A stretch of DNA of 64,000 nucleotides, taken from positions 124,001 to 188,000 of the forward strand of contig NZ_BOSE01000010.1 in the NCBI RefSeq assembly GCF_018403185.1, written 5' to 3'. The position numbers and the translations under genes are program-made. The notes under the pieces are model-generated. The model was not told where the DNA came from, did no database searches, and was given only the letters and a program-made list of their open reading frames with translations. Of the stretch, positions 35,026 to 44,998 are shown piece by piece. Numbering within the stretch: the first letter of the stretch is position 1; every line of letters begins with the position of its first letter. This stretch comes from Paenibacillus montaniterrae (lineage in GTDB: Bacteria > Bacillota > Bacilli > Paenibacillales > Paenibacillaceae).

Positions 35026-37023
35026 ATGACGATGCATGAACAGCATCACAAGCAAACGCCGGTTAAAGCGTCCAGCACAGGAAAGCGGCTGCTGGAGTAC
35101 GGCTTGCTATATAAGAAAACGATTATTGTAGCACTACTATTTCTAATTATCGCAGTTGGTGCAGAGGTTATTGGTCCATTGATAGCGAAGCAAATGATTG
35201 ACCAGCACGTGACCAGCATTAATAAAGCATGGCATTATGTTGCAGAAGGAACTGCCGAGGCTGTTCCTTATCAGGATAAATGGCTGGTGCGCGAGGATAA
35301 GCTTGCGGACCAGCAGCAATCACTGGGACGTGCAAGCTTTGAGCAGAAAGGCTTAACCTTCTATCTTGTAGATGAAGGAAGCTCATCTGAGCAAGGAACG
35401 AAGCTGACTAAAGAGGAGCTTTATCAATTTTACAAGCCGGAAATTAAGCCGATTATTAGATTGGCGCTAATTTATTTGGCGCTGCTTGCCGTGTCGGCCA
35501 TTTTTGTATACAGTCAGCGCCTGCTGTTGCAAACCGCGGCCAACCGCATTGTGCAAAAGCTGCGCCGTGACGTTTATGCTCATACGCAGCGGCTTCCGGT
35601 GCAATACTATGATCATTTTGCAGCGGGCCAAATCGTCTCGCGCGTAACGAATGATACCGAAGCGATTCGCGAGCTTTACGTTGGCGTTATCGCCAACTTC
35701 AGCATGGGGATCGTCTATGTAATCGGGATTTATGCAGCTATCTTTATAATGGATGTTCAGCTTGGTTTAATTACGCTGCCGCTTATTCCGATTCTTATCC
35801 TTTGGATTTACATTTATCGCCGTTATGCAGCGAAGTACAACCGGGTTTTGCGTGCCAAGCTGAGCGAGATTAATGCGAATGTCAATGAATCGATTCAAGG
35901 CATGTCGATTATTCAAGCATTTCGCAAGGAAGAAGCGATGAAAAAGGAATTTGATGAGCTGAATGCTTACTATTTCAAGTATCAGAATAAGATGCTTAGC
36001 CTTAACTCGCTTACCTCGCATAATTTGCTTAATGTATTGCGTAATATTATTTATATCGTTGTCATTGTACTATTTTTCAACAATCAATTTAGCGCAGCAA
36101 TTACAGTAGGTCTTTTGTTTGCCTATGTCGATTATATTAATCGGATGTTTAACCCGATTGTCGGCATCGTTAACCAACTGTCCAATCTTGAGGTCGCTCG
36201 CGTTTCAGCAGAGCGCGTCTTCAAGCTGATGGATGAGCCAGGGCTTGAGGTGGATGAGCAGCATATGCCTCGCTATCGTGGAGATGTTGCCTTTAACGAC
36301 GTAACCTTTGCTTATAAAGATGATGAGTATGTGTTAAAAAATATAAACTTCTCAGCCAAGCAAGGTGAGACGATTGCGCTGGTAGGCCATACGGGATCAG
36401 GCAAAAGCTCGATCTTGAACCTGCTGTTCCGCTTCTATGACATTAAGCAAGGAAGCATAACGATTGACGGAGTCGACCTGCGCGAATATTCCAAGCAGCA
36501 GGTGCGCGAGCATATGGGCATCGTGCTGCAGGATCCTTTTCTGTTTACAGGCACGATCGCTTCCAATGTCAGCTTGAACAATCCGGCGATAAGTCGCGAG
36601 CGTGTCATTAAGGCGCTTAAAGATGTTGGCGCGTACGATATGTTCATGTCGCTTCCTAAAGGGATAGACACCGAGGTCATCGAGAAGGGCAGCACCTTGT
36701 CGGCAGGACAGCGCCAGCTTATTTCATTTGCAAGAGCGCTTGCCTATGACCCTGCTATTCTCATTCTTGATGAAGCGACAGCAAGTATTGACACCGAAAC
36801 GGAAGCGATTATTCAAGCTGCGCTTGATGTATTAAAGCGTGGACGGACAACATTTGTCATTGCCCATCGCTTGTCGACCATCCGTGCTGCTGACCAAATT
36901 CTCGTGCTTGACCGTGGAGTGATCGTTGAGCGCGGCAATCATGATCAGCTTATGGAGCAGCGCGGCAAGTACTATTTAATGTATCAATTGCAGGCGGGCA
37001 GTCCCGCGCTAACTTCATCATAA
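35026..37023 (+). CDS. bmrD: heterodimeric ABC multidrug exporter, BmrD-like subunit
   Basis: Second exporter half of 665 residues. Compared with the first it has about 90 extra residues between membrane helices 1 and 2 (about 60-150), a known mark of the YheH/BmrD type. The ATPase domain has Walker A GHTGSGKSS, signature LSAGQRQLIS, and Walker B ILILDEATASID with the catalytic Glu intact. AGAGGTGAAG precedes the ATG. It starts 21 bp after the first subunit. Confidence 0.88.
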   Translation: MTMHEQHHKQTPVKASSTGKRLLEYGLLYKKTIIVALLFLIIAVGAEVIGPLIAKQMIDQHVTSINKAWHYVAEGTAEAVPYQDKWLVREDKLADQQQSLGRASFEQKGLTFYLVDEGSSSEQGTKLTKEELYQFYKPEIKPIIRLALIYLALLAVSAIFVYSQRLLLQTAANRIVQKLRRDVYAHTQRLPVQYYDHFAAGQIVSRVTNDTEAIRELYVGVIANFSMGIVYVIGIYAAIFIMDVQLGLITLPLIPILILWIYIYRRYAAKYNRVLRAKLSEINANVNESIQGMSIIQAFRKEEAMKKEFDELNAYYFKYQNKMLSLNSLTSHNLLNVLRNIIYIVVIVLFFNNQFSAAITVGLLFAYVDYINRMFNPIVGIVNQLSNLEVARVSAERVFKLMDEPGLEVDEQHMPRYRGDVAFNDVTFAYKDDEYVLKNINFSAKQGETIALVGHTGSGKSSILNLLFRFYDIKQGSITIDGVDLREYSKQQVREHMGIVLQDPFLFTGTIASNVSLNNPAISRERVIKALKDVGAYDMFMSLPKGIDTEVIEKGSTLSAGQRQLISFARALAYDPAILILDEATASIDTETEAIIQAALDVLKRGRTTFVIAHRLSTIRAADQILVLDRGVIVERGNHDQLMEQRGKYYLMYQLQAGSPALTSS

Positions 37024-37031
37024 ACAGAAGG

Positions 37032-37077
37032 AGCTGCTTTGAGCATCGCATGCTGTGCGAGGCTTGAAGCAGCTTTT
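37032..37077 (+). terminator. exporter operon terminator
   Basis: AGCTGCTTTGAGC faces GCTTGAAGCAGCT across a structured loop, followed by TTTT. Confidence 0.65.
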
Positions 37078-37186
37078 GTCATATGTTAACCATATTAAAG
37101 CTTCGTTTGGCGGGGAATGCTATACCTATTTGCCACTTGAAATTGTGAATGGTTTGTGAAAACTAAGTAAATATAGTTCTATAAAC

Positions 37187-37211
37187 AAACTATTCGGTGA
37201 TAGAATAGTTT
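37187..37211 (+). promoter_or_regulatory. MarR-type operator over an extended -10
   Basis: AAACTATTC (37187-37195) and GAATAGTTT (37203-37211) are perfect inverted repeats 7 bp apart. An extended -10, TG-A-TAGAAT (37198-37206), lies across the centre, so a bound repressor would block transcription. It sits directly before the marR-type gene. Confidence 0.7.
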
Positions 37212-37245
37212 CATTATCAAACTAATTTTGAAGGAGGTGTTGAAC

Positions 37246-37695
37246 ATGACGTCAGATCGCGTAATGGCTGAAATTGTCGAGCGGTATGAACGAGCCACGT
37301 TTTTAATTGAAAGGCGTCTCTTTAGCAAGGTTAAAGATGCACTGCCCAATGATATGACGCCGGAACAGCTATTTATTATTCGCTATCTGATGCGCAATGA
37401 GCTTGTAACTTCGTCAGAGCTTGCCGATATGCTGTGTGTTGGCAGGAGCACAATTACTTCCATCTGTAACAGGCTGGTCGACAAAGGCGTCATTAAGCGA
37501 ATCCCGAGTCAGGAGGATCGGCGCGTGCTCTATTTGGCGCTGACGGAGGCAGGCTACAGTGAATGCGAAGTAATAGAAAGAGCGATCTACGACATCATTC
37601 AGCCTTATTTGGACAGAATCGGGGAGCAAAAAGGGTTTGAATTTATTGCGGTGCTTGAATATGTCGCTGAAGTGTTGAAGTATGATGTGGAATAG
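37246..37695 (+). CDS. MarR-family regulator of the MMPL exporter
   Basis: Winged-helix regulator of 149 residues: recognition region ELVTSSELADMLCVGRSTITSICNRLVDKGVIKR, and wing SQEDRRVLYLALTEAG. AAGGAGGTG (37231-37239) picks the ATG at 37246 over a TTG at 37228. The exporter gene starts 19 bp downstream, so it is probably an autoregulated repressor of that exporter acting at 37187-37211. Confidence 0.88.
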   Translation: MTSDRVMAEIVERYERATFLIERRLFSKVKDALPNDMTPEQLFIIRYLMRNELVTSSELADMLCVGRSTITSICNRLVDKGVIKRIPSQEDRRVLYLALTEAGYSECEVIERAIYDIIQPYLDRIGEQKGFEFIAVLEYVAEVLKYDVE

Positions 37696-37714
37696 GAGAT
37701 AGGAGGGCAAAGGA

Positions 37715-40700
37715 TTGAAGGCAATATTAAAAGCGAGATGGTTAATGCTTGCCGCTTGGCTGGTTGCAGCGGTTGTCATGCTGTTCGCAGCACCTAACCT
37801 GGCAGAGCTGGTTAGAGAAAAAGGACAGATTACAGTACCTGAGCAGTATTCTTCCTCGTTAGCTGAAAAGCTGCTGCAGGAAAAAGGCGGCGACGCAAGT
37901 GGCGGCAACTCTACGGCGCTAGTTTTTTATGAGCAGGGCGGCTTGTCGAGCGGTCAGCAGGAGGAGGTCAAGCAGGCTATAAAGCTGCTGGAATCACAGC
38001 AGAACGAGCTGGGCATACAGTCGATCACGACGCATTTTGACGACGAGCAGTTAGCCAGTCAGATGATGTCAGAGGATGAGTCGACCATTATTGTTCTGCT
38101 TGATGTGCAGCTGGGGGAAAAGGAAATAGAAGTAGCAGTCGAGCAGCTTTATGAGGCATTAAGCTCGATCGAGGTTGAACATTACTATACAGGTAGCTGG
38201 CTCATTAACCAGGATGTTGTGCTTAGCTCGGAGGAAGGACTTAAGCGTACCGAGCTGATAACAATCGTATTTATTTTAATTGTATTATTCCTTGTATTCC
38301 GCTCGCTCGTCGCGCCAATCGTGCCGCTATTGACAGTGGGCTTGTCTTATCTTGTATCGCAAGGCGTAGTCTCCTTTTTGGCAGATCGCGCAGATTTTCC
38401 GCTATCGACGTTTACTCAAATCTTTATGATGGCGGTTATGTTCGGGATTGGAACCGACTACTGCATTCTCATTATTAGTCGCTTTAAGGAAGAGCTAAGC
38501 AAGCATGGCGACAAGCAGGAAGCTATATTAGTGACATATCGCACAGCTGGGCGCACCGTTATCGTTTCTGGCATTGCGGTGCTCGTTGGCTTCAGTGCGA
38601 TCGGATTTTCTACATTTATATTGTACCGCTCGGCTGTAGCGGTAGCAGTCGGCATTGCCGTTATGCTGGTTGCGATCTATACGGTTGTTCCATTCTTCCT
38701 TTATGTACTCGGAAGCAAGCTGTTCTGGCCGATGAAGGGCAAGCTGGAGCATGGCCACAGCAAGCTATGGGATAAAGTAGGCGCATTTTCGTTAAACAGG
38801 CCAATGGCAGCCTTATTAATTGTAGCGATTATTATTGTGCCGCTGCTGTTAACGAAGGATGATCTTGTTTCATACAATTCACTCGATGAAATCGGTGAAA
38901 AATACGATTCGGTTAAAGGCTTTAACATTATCGCCGACAATTTTGCACCTGGTGAAGTGATGCCAACAACGGTTGTCATTAAAAGCGATAAGCCGTTTGA
39001 CAACTCAGCAGGCATGTCGATTATTGAGCGGACATCACGCGCGTTGCTGCAGCAGGAAGGCATATCCGCTGTGCGCAGTGCAACGCGACCGTTAGGCGAG
39101 GAGATGGAAGAATTCCTTGTTGCCGATCAGGTGGAGCTGCTTGAGGACGGCTTGGCGCAAGGCCAGGACGGCCTGGTGGAAATAAGAGATGGCTTGGCTG
39201 AAGCAGAAACGGCGCTATCCGAGCATACGCCGCAGCTGGATACGGCAATTACAGGAGCGGATGAGCTTGTTTCAGGCAGCAAGCAGCTGCAGGCAGGCGT
39301 TAATGAGCTGTCGAAGGGACTGACTGAGCTGAGCACAGGCATGCAGCAAGGCACACAGTCTGCCGAGCAGCTGGAAGCAGGTCTTAAAGAGCTGGAAACT
39401 AATGCGGCTCAGCTGGCCAATGCAAGCGATCAATTGCTGCAGGGCTATCGTGAGCTTTATTCCGGCACGCAGGAGCTGTCAACTGGCTATACCGCAATTG
39501 CACAGCAGCAGGAAGCGCTCGCTACAGGACTAACTGGGGTGCAGCAAGGCATGCAAGCATTGAAGGATCAGCATCCTGAGCTTGAGCAGGATCCAACCTA
39601 CATTGCTCTTGCGAGCTCGCTGCAAGAGCTGTCAAGCGGCGCGGCTGCGTTATCAGCTAGCATGAACGAGCTGAATCAAGGCTTGAAGGGCATTCTCAAC
39701 GGCTTTAGCGAGGCGAATACAGCCCTGGAGGCTGCTAGCGGCGGACAGCAGGCCTTTTCAGAGGGCATGAAGCAAGTGACAAGCGGGATGAGCGCACTGC
39801 GTCAAGGACTGCAGCAGCTTGCGGCAGGCTCCAAGCAGGGCAGCGAGCAAGTACCGCAATTAGCTGAAGGGCTTGGCGGCATAGCTGTTGGCGGCGAGCA
39901 GCTGCAGCAGGGCTTTGTCGATATCCAAACGCAGCTCGAGGAATTGACTGAGGGCTTGGCGCAAAGCGTTGATGGTCTGGGTCAAGTCACGGACGGCTTT
40001 AGCTCGGCGGAGGCTTATTTGCAAGGATTGATTGAGGCTCCAGACAAGCAGCTGGCTGGGTGGTATATGCCGCCTGAAGTCATTACAGGTGAAGATTTCG
40101 AGCCAGTGCTGGCACAGTATATGTCCGAGGATCGCCGTATTATTACGCTAGATGTCATTATGGAGGATAATCCTTATTCACTGGCCTCCATTGATGTAAT
40201 TGAAGGACTGTCTGCAACTGTAGAGCAGCAGCTGGCTGGAACTGAGCATGAAGACGCTGAGGTTCAGATCGGCGGCGTGACGAGCATGAACCATGACTTG
40301 AAGGAAATGAGCGGCGAGGATTATTCCCGTACTGTAACGTTAATGCTGATCGGGATTTTTATTATTTTGCTGCTATTGTTCCGTTCTGTTGTTATTCCGA
40401 TTTATGTCGTATTGTCACTGCTTATTACGTATACGACCTCGCTGGCTGTAACCGAGCTAATCTTTGTAGATATTGCCGGCTTGTCAGGCGTAAGCTGGGC
40501 CGTGCCGTTCTTCGGCTTTGTTATGCTGATCGCGCTAGGTGTTGACTACAGTATTTTCCTCATGGATCGCTTTAAGGAAAATGCCGATATGCCGCCTGCA
40601 ACAGCGATTCACGAGGCAATGAAAAGCATGGGCTCAGTCATTATGTCTGCGGCGATTATTTTGGGCGGTACATTCGCAGCGATGCTGCCTTCGGGAGTTA

Positions 40701-40837
40701 TGAGCTTACTGCAAATTGCGACGCTTGTCCTGTGCGGACTTTTATTGTACGCGCTAATTATGCTACCATTATTTATACCTGTAGCCGTAAAGCTATTTGG
40801 GAAATATAACTGGTGGCCGTTTGTAGGCAAAAAGTAA
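37715..40837 (+). CDS. MMPL/RND-family exporter
   Basis: Large membrane protein of 1040 residues made of two RND halves. Each half has about six helices, with GIGTDYCILIISRFKEEL in the first and LGVDYSIFLMDRFKEN in the second. Between them (about 470-790) is a long extracellular Gln/Glu/Ser/Gly-rich helical region with repeated LxxGxxEL-type heptads, as in YdfJ-like MMPL proteins. TTG start preceded by AGGAGGGCAAAGGA. Substrate unknown; family members export lipids, peptides or drugs. Confidence 0.88.
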   Translation: MKAILKARWLMLAAWLVAAVVMLFAAPNLAELVREKGQITVPEQYSSSLAEKLLQEKGGDASGGNSTALVFYEQGGLSSGQQEEVKQAIKLLESQQNELGIQSITTHFDDEQLASQMMSEDESTIIVLLDVQLGEKEIEVAVEQLYEALSSIEVEHYYTGSWLINQDVVLSSEEGLKRTELITIVFILIVLFLVFRSLVAPIVPLLTVGLSYLVSQGVVSFLADRADFPLSTFTQIFMMAVMFGIGTDYCILIISRFKEELSKHGDKQEAILVTYRTAGRTVIVSGIAVLVGFSAIGFSTFILYRSAVAVAVGIAVMLVAIYTVVPFFLYVLGSKLFWPMKGKLEHGHSKLWDKVGAFSLNRPMAALLIVAIIIVPLLLTKDDLVSYNSLDEIGEKYDSVKGFNIIADNFAPGEVMPTTVVIKSDKPFDNSAGMSIIERTSRALLQQEGISAVRSATRPLGEEMEEFLVADQVELLEDGLAQGQDGLVEIRDGLAEAETALSEHTPQLDTAITGADELVSGSKQLQAGVNELSKGLTELSTGMQQGTQSAEQLEAGLKELETNAAQLANASDQLLQGYRELYSGTQELSTGYTAIAQQQEALATGLTGVQQGMQALKDQHPELEQDPTYIALASSLQELSSGAAALSASMNELNQGLKGILNGFSEANTALEAASGGQQAFSEGMKQVTSGMSALRQGLQQLAAGSKQGSEQVPQLAEGLGGIAVGGEQLQQGFVDIQTQLEELTEGLAQSVDGLGQVTDGFSSAEAYLQGLIEAPDKQLAGWYMPPEVITGEDFEPVLAQYMSEDRRIITLDVIMEDNPYSLASIDVIEGLSATVEQQLAGTEHEDAEVQIGGVTSMNHDLKEMSGEDYSRTVTLMLIGIFIILLLLFRSVVIPIYVVLSLLITYTTSLAVTELIFVDIAGLSGVSWAVPFFGFVMLIALGVDYSIFLMDRFKENADMPPATAIHEAMKSMGSVIMSAAIILGGTFAAMLPSGVMSLLQIATLVLCGLLLYALIMLPLFIPVAVKLFGKYNWWPFVGKK

Positions 40838-40852
40838 AAGAGGGTTGCATGG

Positions 40853-41914
40853 ATGAAACCAGTCATGGTTGTGTTTACTGGAGGAACGATTGGCAGCACG
40901 AAACAAGAGCATGCCATTGATGTGAATAGCTCAGGCTCTTATACGATCATTGAGCAGTATAGGGAGCTGTATGATGGGCAGGCGGCATTCGATTCGATGC
41001 AGCCAATGAACATTTTAAGTGAAAATTTGCTGGTAGAGCAGTGGTTGAGCTTGGCGCAAAGCATTCGCAGCATACCGCAGGAACAATATGCGGGCATTAT
41101 TGTTACGCATGGTTCCGATACGCTCGCATACAGTGCGGCGATGCTTGGCTACTTATTGTCAGCGACGCAAATTCCGATTGTGTTAATAGCAAGCAACTAT
41201 CCGCTGGAGGATGAGCGCGCCAACGGCATGCGCAATTTCAGACAGGCGGTGCAATGGATCGAGCAGGAGGCGCCTGCTGGCGTGTTCGTCGTATATGAAA
41301 ATGACAAAGGCGAGAGCAAGCTCTACCTGGCGACAAGAGTGATGCAATGCGAGACCTTTACCGACCAGTTTCGCAGCCCGTACGAGTTGACGCTTGGCAC
41401 GCTGCAGGAAGGCAAACTGCTTCCACAGGCAGACGCGCGCAATCCTTCTCTTGCTCAGCTGGCGCCGGCTCAGCATCGCTGGGTCGATGAGCTTGCTGAA
41501 TTGCAGCAATTGGCTAGCGATATCCTTTATATTAAGCCTTATCCGGGCTTGAATTATGACTACTATCAATGGGAGCAGCGGAAACCGCAGGCGATCGTAC
41601 ATGATCTGTACCACTCGGCTACGGCTTGCTCGCTGCCGCAAGGCTCGGCATCCTTGCCCGCTTTTATCCGCCGCTGCAAGCAGCAGGGCATCGACGTGTA
41701 CTTGACGCCGGTCAAAAGCGAAAGTGAAGCGCAGTATGCTTCGACCACTGCGCTGCTGGAAGCGGGTGCTGTGCTGCTGCCAGGCATCGGGCCTGAAGCG
41801 GCACTGACCAAGCTCATGCTGGGATACTCCCTGCTGTCAAGCAGTGATGACATTAAAGCCTTTATGATAGGCGAGGAGCTCTACTACGAGCTGCATCGCG
41901 AGCAACAGTCGTAG
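40853..41914 (+). CDS. L-asparaginase-family protein (cytoplasmic)
   Basis: Asparaginase/glutaminase-type amidohydrolase of 353 residues without a signal peptide. The first catalytic Thr is in VVFTGGTIGST and the second Thr-Asp pair in IIVTHGSDTLAYSAAML. It ends with GPEAALTKLMLGYSL, typical of this fold. It starts 15 bp after the MMPL gene, so it is probably read through from it. It is distinct from the two secreted asparaginases at 55.6-58.9 kb. Confidence 0.87.
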   Translation: MKPVMVVFTGGTIGSTKQEHAIDVNSSGSYTIIEQYRELYDGQAAFDSMQPMNILSENLLVEQWLSLAQSIRSIPQEQYAGIIVTHGSDTLAYSAAMLGYLLSATQIPIVLIASNYPLEDERANGMRNFRQAVQWIEQEAPAGVFVVYENDKGESKLYLATRVMQCETFTDQFRSPYELTLGTLQEGKLLPQADARNPSLAQLAPAQHRWVDELAELQQLASDILYIKPYPGLNYDYYQWEQRKPQAIVHDLYHSATACSLPQGSASLPAFIRRCKQQGIDVYLTPVKSESEAQYASTTALLEAGAVLLPGIGPEAALTKLMLGYSLLSSSDDIKAFMIGEELYYELHREQQS

Positions 41915-41926
41915 CTTAAAGAAGAA

Positions 41927-41978
41927 GGGGTGTTCAGAAAGTCAGCTTTCACTGACTCTTTGAACACCCCGTTTTTTT
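41927..41978. terminator. bidirectional terminator
   Basis: GGGGTGTTCA...AGTCAG pairs with CTGACT...TGAACACCCC, followed by seven T. It separates two convergent genes. Confidence 0.9.
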
Positions 41979-41986
41979 GCATCCTA

Positions 41987-43867
41987 TTAATCTGTGTTTT
42001 TCACTTCATCCGGCTTAAGCGGCAGGCTGTTGACGTAGCTGTCTGACAGCTGCAATAGCTCTAGCGCGCGCTGGAATTCCTCTTCGGTTGCGATTCCGTT
42101 TTCTGAGCTGCTGCCAGAAAGCGAATAATGCTTGCCATCATCGTAGCCGCTGCCTGACAGGAACAGCTCCTCGCTAGTCAGGAATGAGCCTGTTGGCAAA
42201 TAGTAGCGCTGTGGCAATAGATTATCCTCGTTATTGAATATATCCTGTCCGAAATGAATTTGATCCTCAAGCGAAATGTCCATCAAGTTGGCAATTGTCG
42301 GCAATAGATCGACTTGGCCGCCAATTTGCTCAAAAACCTTGCCTTCCGTAACACCATCATTAATGACAACGAGCGGAATATTAATCATATCGGTATACGT
42401 GTAGTCACGTCCATAAATTTCCTTCATTAGCTCAAGCTCGCCTGAATTAAGCGAGTAAATTGGCAAGCCGAGATGATCGCCATAAATAACAATCAAGCTG
42501 TCTTCCCATAAGCCTTTTTCCTTCAAATCCTCGACGAACTCGCCAAGCGCCTTGTCGGCATAATTTTGTGCAATCAGATAGTCGCCAACAAGCGTATCTT
42601 CATATCGCTCTGGCAATGTGATCAGCTTTTTGTCGTCCGGCATTGTGTACGGATGATGCGCAGTCATCGAAATGACCTGAGCATAAAACGGATTGTCTGC
42701 TGCATCCATTTCCACAAGCTTGTCGACGGTTTTGCGATAAAGCACATCATCGGATGCACCGAAAAATACGGTATCTTCCTCGCCGAAAAATTTAGCATCA
42801 TAATAATGATCGAAGCCTAGTGATTCGTACAGCTCGCCGCGATTCCAAAACTCTACGACATTCGTATGGAACGTCGCGCTTTCGTAATTGTGCTGCTTAA
42901 GCAATTTTGGCAAGCTAGGCAGCTCGCGATCGGCATACATTTGAGTAGCAGCGCCGCGAGGCGGAATATAAAGCGACGAATTGACAACGTACTCAGCATC
43001 GGATGTATTGCCTTGACCTACCTGCTGATAAAACTTATTAAAATAATAATTCTCATTGATCAGCTTGTTGAAATTCGGAGTAATTTCCTGTCCTTCAACC
43101 TTAAGATTAACAACAAAATTTTGCAATGATTCCATTTGGATGATAATAAGATTTTTGCCCTTGGCCGAGCCCTTTAGTATTGGCTGCTCAGACGGCTTAA
43201 TGTTTTTAATGTCGTAAATAGTTTGCTGGGTAATTTTTTCTGGTTCAACAAATTCCTGATCCTTGTTAGAAAAGATCATATATGCTTCGTAGTTTAGAAT
43301 GCCCATTTGCTCAGCTTTTACGATTTCATTCATGCTTGCGCGGTTTGGCACGATATTAAATAAGCAAGCAATTAGCGAAACAGTCATAATCGACAGCGCT
43401 ACCTTGCGGCTGCTAGGCTTGTTAACCTTCATCTTCCAGTCCATATCGCCTTTTTTCTTAAACAAGAGGACAGCGAAAAATACGATATCTGTAAAAATAA
43501 ATAAGAAGTATGGATCCATCAATGAAAACACACTATTTTTTACCGCAGTTACTTGATTGACTTGTGCAAGTGCAAAGTATGTTACAATGACACCATAGTA
43601 CTTGTAATACATGATCACGGCAAATAAAATAGTAGTCATGAGCAAATTCGCGATCAAATAATAAAGCATCTTTCTCTTCTTCGCGAAAGCTTCAATTAAA
43701 CAGAAAACAATAAGCACAAATGGCAGCTCTTTTAAGAGCAGTGCCCAAGACGCGCCATTCTCAAAAATGACGAACCAAGCCAAAGCACTTTTTAGCAGCA
43801 TGATCAACGAAAAGAATAAAATCGGCCGCATACTAAGAAGGCGTTTATAGCTATCGTTTAACACCAT
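41987..43867 (-). CDS. ltaS: LTA-synthase-family sulfatase-fold protein
   Basis: Membrane protein of 626 residues: five N-terminal helices (about 10-180), then an extracellular sulfatase-fold domain. Motifs are IIIQMESLQNFVV with the metal-binding Glu, QQVGQGNTSDAEYVVN with the catalytic Thr, and IVIYGDHLG with the metal-binding Asp-His. It adds glycerol phosphate to lipoteichoic acid, or primes the chain if it is a YvgJ/YqgS-type paralogue. Which of these cannot be told from the sequence alone. Confidence 0.88.
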   Translation of the reverse strand: MVLNDSYKRLLSMRPILFFSLIMLLKSALAWFVIFENGASWALLLKELPFVLIVFCLIEAFAKKRKMLYYLIANLLMTTILFAVIMYYKYYGVIVTYFALAQVNQVTAVKNSVFSLMDPYFLFIFTDIVFFAVLLFKKKGDMDWKMKVNKPSSRKVALSIMTVSLIACLFNIVPNRASMNEIVKAEQMGILNYEAYMIFSNKDQEFVEPEKITQQTIYDIKNIKPSEQPILKGSAKGKNLIIIQMESLQNFVVNLKVEGQEITPNFNKLINENYYFNKFYQQVGQGNTSDAEYVVNSSLYIPPRGAATQMYADRELPSLPKLLKQHNYESATFHTNVVEFWNRGELYESLGFDHYYDAKFFGEEDTVFFGASDDVLYRKTVDKLVEMDAADNPFYAQVISMTAHHPYTMPDDKKLITLPERYEDTLVGDYLIAQNYADKALGEFVEDLKEKGLWEDSLIVIYGDHLGLPIYSLNSGELELMKEIYGRDYTYTDMINIPLVVINDGVTEGKVFEQIGGQVDLLPTIANLMDISLEDQIHFGQDIFNNEDNLLPQRYYLPTGSFLTSEELFLSGSGYDDGKHYSLSGSSSENGIATEEEFQRALELLQLSDSYVNSLPLKPDEVKNTD

Positions 43868-44081
43868 ACATCCTACCCTTCATCTAACTTATATATTCAT
43901 GAAAGCTTCATAGATGATATAATACTTACTTATTATGCTGTTATGTGTCGGCAATGTCAAAATCAATTAATTGTAAATTGCTCACAATTTAGCAAAGCAA
44001 GCAACGAAATAATAAGAATCGCCGCACTTTTCTTAAATGTGCTCGGCTTTTCGGGTGATCGCACAAGGAGGCAACATAGAC

Positions 44082-44966
44082 ATGAAATTAGGCAAGCTAT
44101 TATTATTTTTACTATCTCTAGCCATATTAATCGCAGTAGTGGTTTATTTTGTAGATCAAAAACAGAAACAAACGGCAGATATTCCTGTAAGTGAGTCGGA
44201 AGATAATATTAATAACGAGTTAACGCCTGATAAAGTTTCACCTGATGGACAAGATAATCCAACGCCTACTGATTCAGTTGATTCAGGCAAGCAGGAGGAG
44301 CAGCCAGCAACTAATGAACCTGATTCTACGGAGCAGCCAGCAACAGAAGAACCGGATCAGCCGCAGCAGATTGAACCGGATACAGATGCAGAAAGCATAA
44401 GTGTAATCGTTAATCCGAATTACAAGCTGCCAGATAATTACGAGCCAGAGGATCTCGTTTATCCGAATGTCCGCTTTATTTTTGAAGAAAAGATCGAAAA
44501 ACGAATGTTGCGCGAGGAAGCAGCAGAGGCGCTCGAAAAGCTGTTTGAAGCAGCCGAGGTGGACGGCATCTATTTGGCTGGTGTATCCGGCTATCGTTCA
44601 CAGAGCACGCAAACCGCCTTGTTCAATCGCTATGTCGAGCGAGACGGCTATGATAAAGCAAAAACCTACAGTGCAGAGCCTGGCACCAGTGAACATCAGA
44701 CAGGACTGGCAATTGACGTAACAAGCAGCGACGGCAAATGCGCGGCGCAGGATTGCTTCGGCGGAACAGTAGAAGCGATCTGGCTGGAAAACAATGCTGC
44801 CGACTACGGATTCATCATTCGCTATCCTAAGGGCAAAGAGGATATAACAGGCTATAAATATGAGCCTTGGCATTTGCGTTATGTAGGAGTGGAGCTGGCA
44901 CAGCAAATTGATGAAGAAGGTTTAACCTTGGAAGAGTATTACGGTGCCGAGCCAGTAAAGCGTTGA
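44082..44966 (+). CDS. VanY-like D,D-carboxypeptidase (M15B)
   Basis: Cell-wall enzyme of 294 residues that trims terminal D-Ala from peptidoglycan stems. N-terminal membrane helix (about 5-23), a Glu/Pro/Thr/Asp-rich linker (about 30-120), and an M15B domain with SGYRSQSTQTALFNRYV, SEHQTGLAIDV (zinc His and Asp) and EPWHLRYVG (catalytic Glu and zinc His). AAGGAGG (44065-44071) picks ATG 44082. Confidence 0.9.
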   Translation: MKLGKLLLFLLSLAILIAVVVYFVDQKQKQTADIPVSESEDNINNELTPDKVSPDGQDNPTPTDSVDSGKQEEQPATNEPDSTEQPATEEPDQPQQIEPDTDAESISVIVNPNYKLPDNYEPEDLVYPNVRFIFEEKIEKRMLREEAAEALEKLFEAAEVDGIYLAGVSGYRSQSTQTALFNRYVERDGYDKAKTYSAEPGTSEHQTGLAIDVTSSDGKCAAQDCFGGTVEAIWLENNAADYGFIIRYPKGKEDITGYKYEPWHLRYVGVELAQQIDEEGLTLEEYYGAEPVKR

Positions 44967-44998
44967 ACTGCATCCTACCTGTGAAGGAGAATTAGTGA

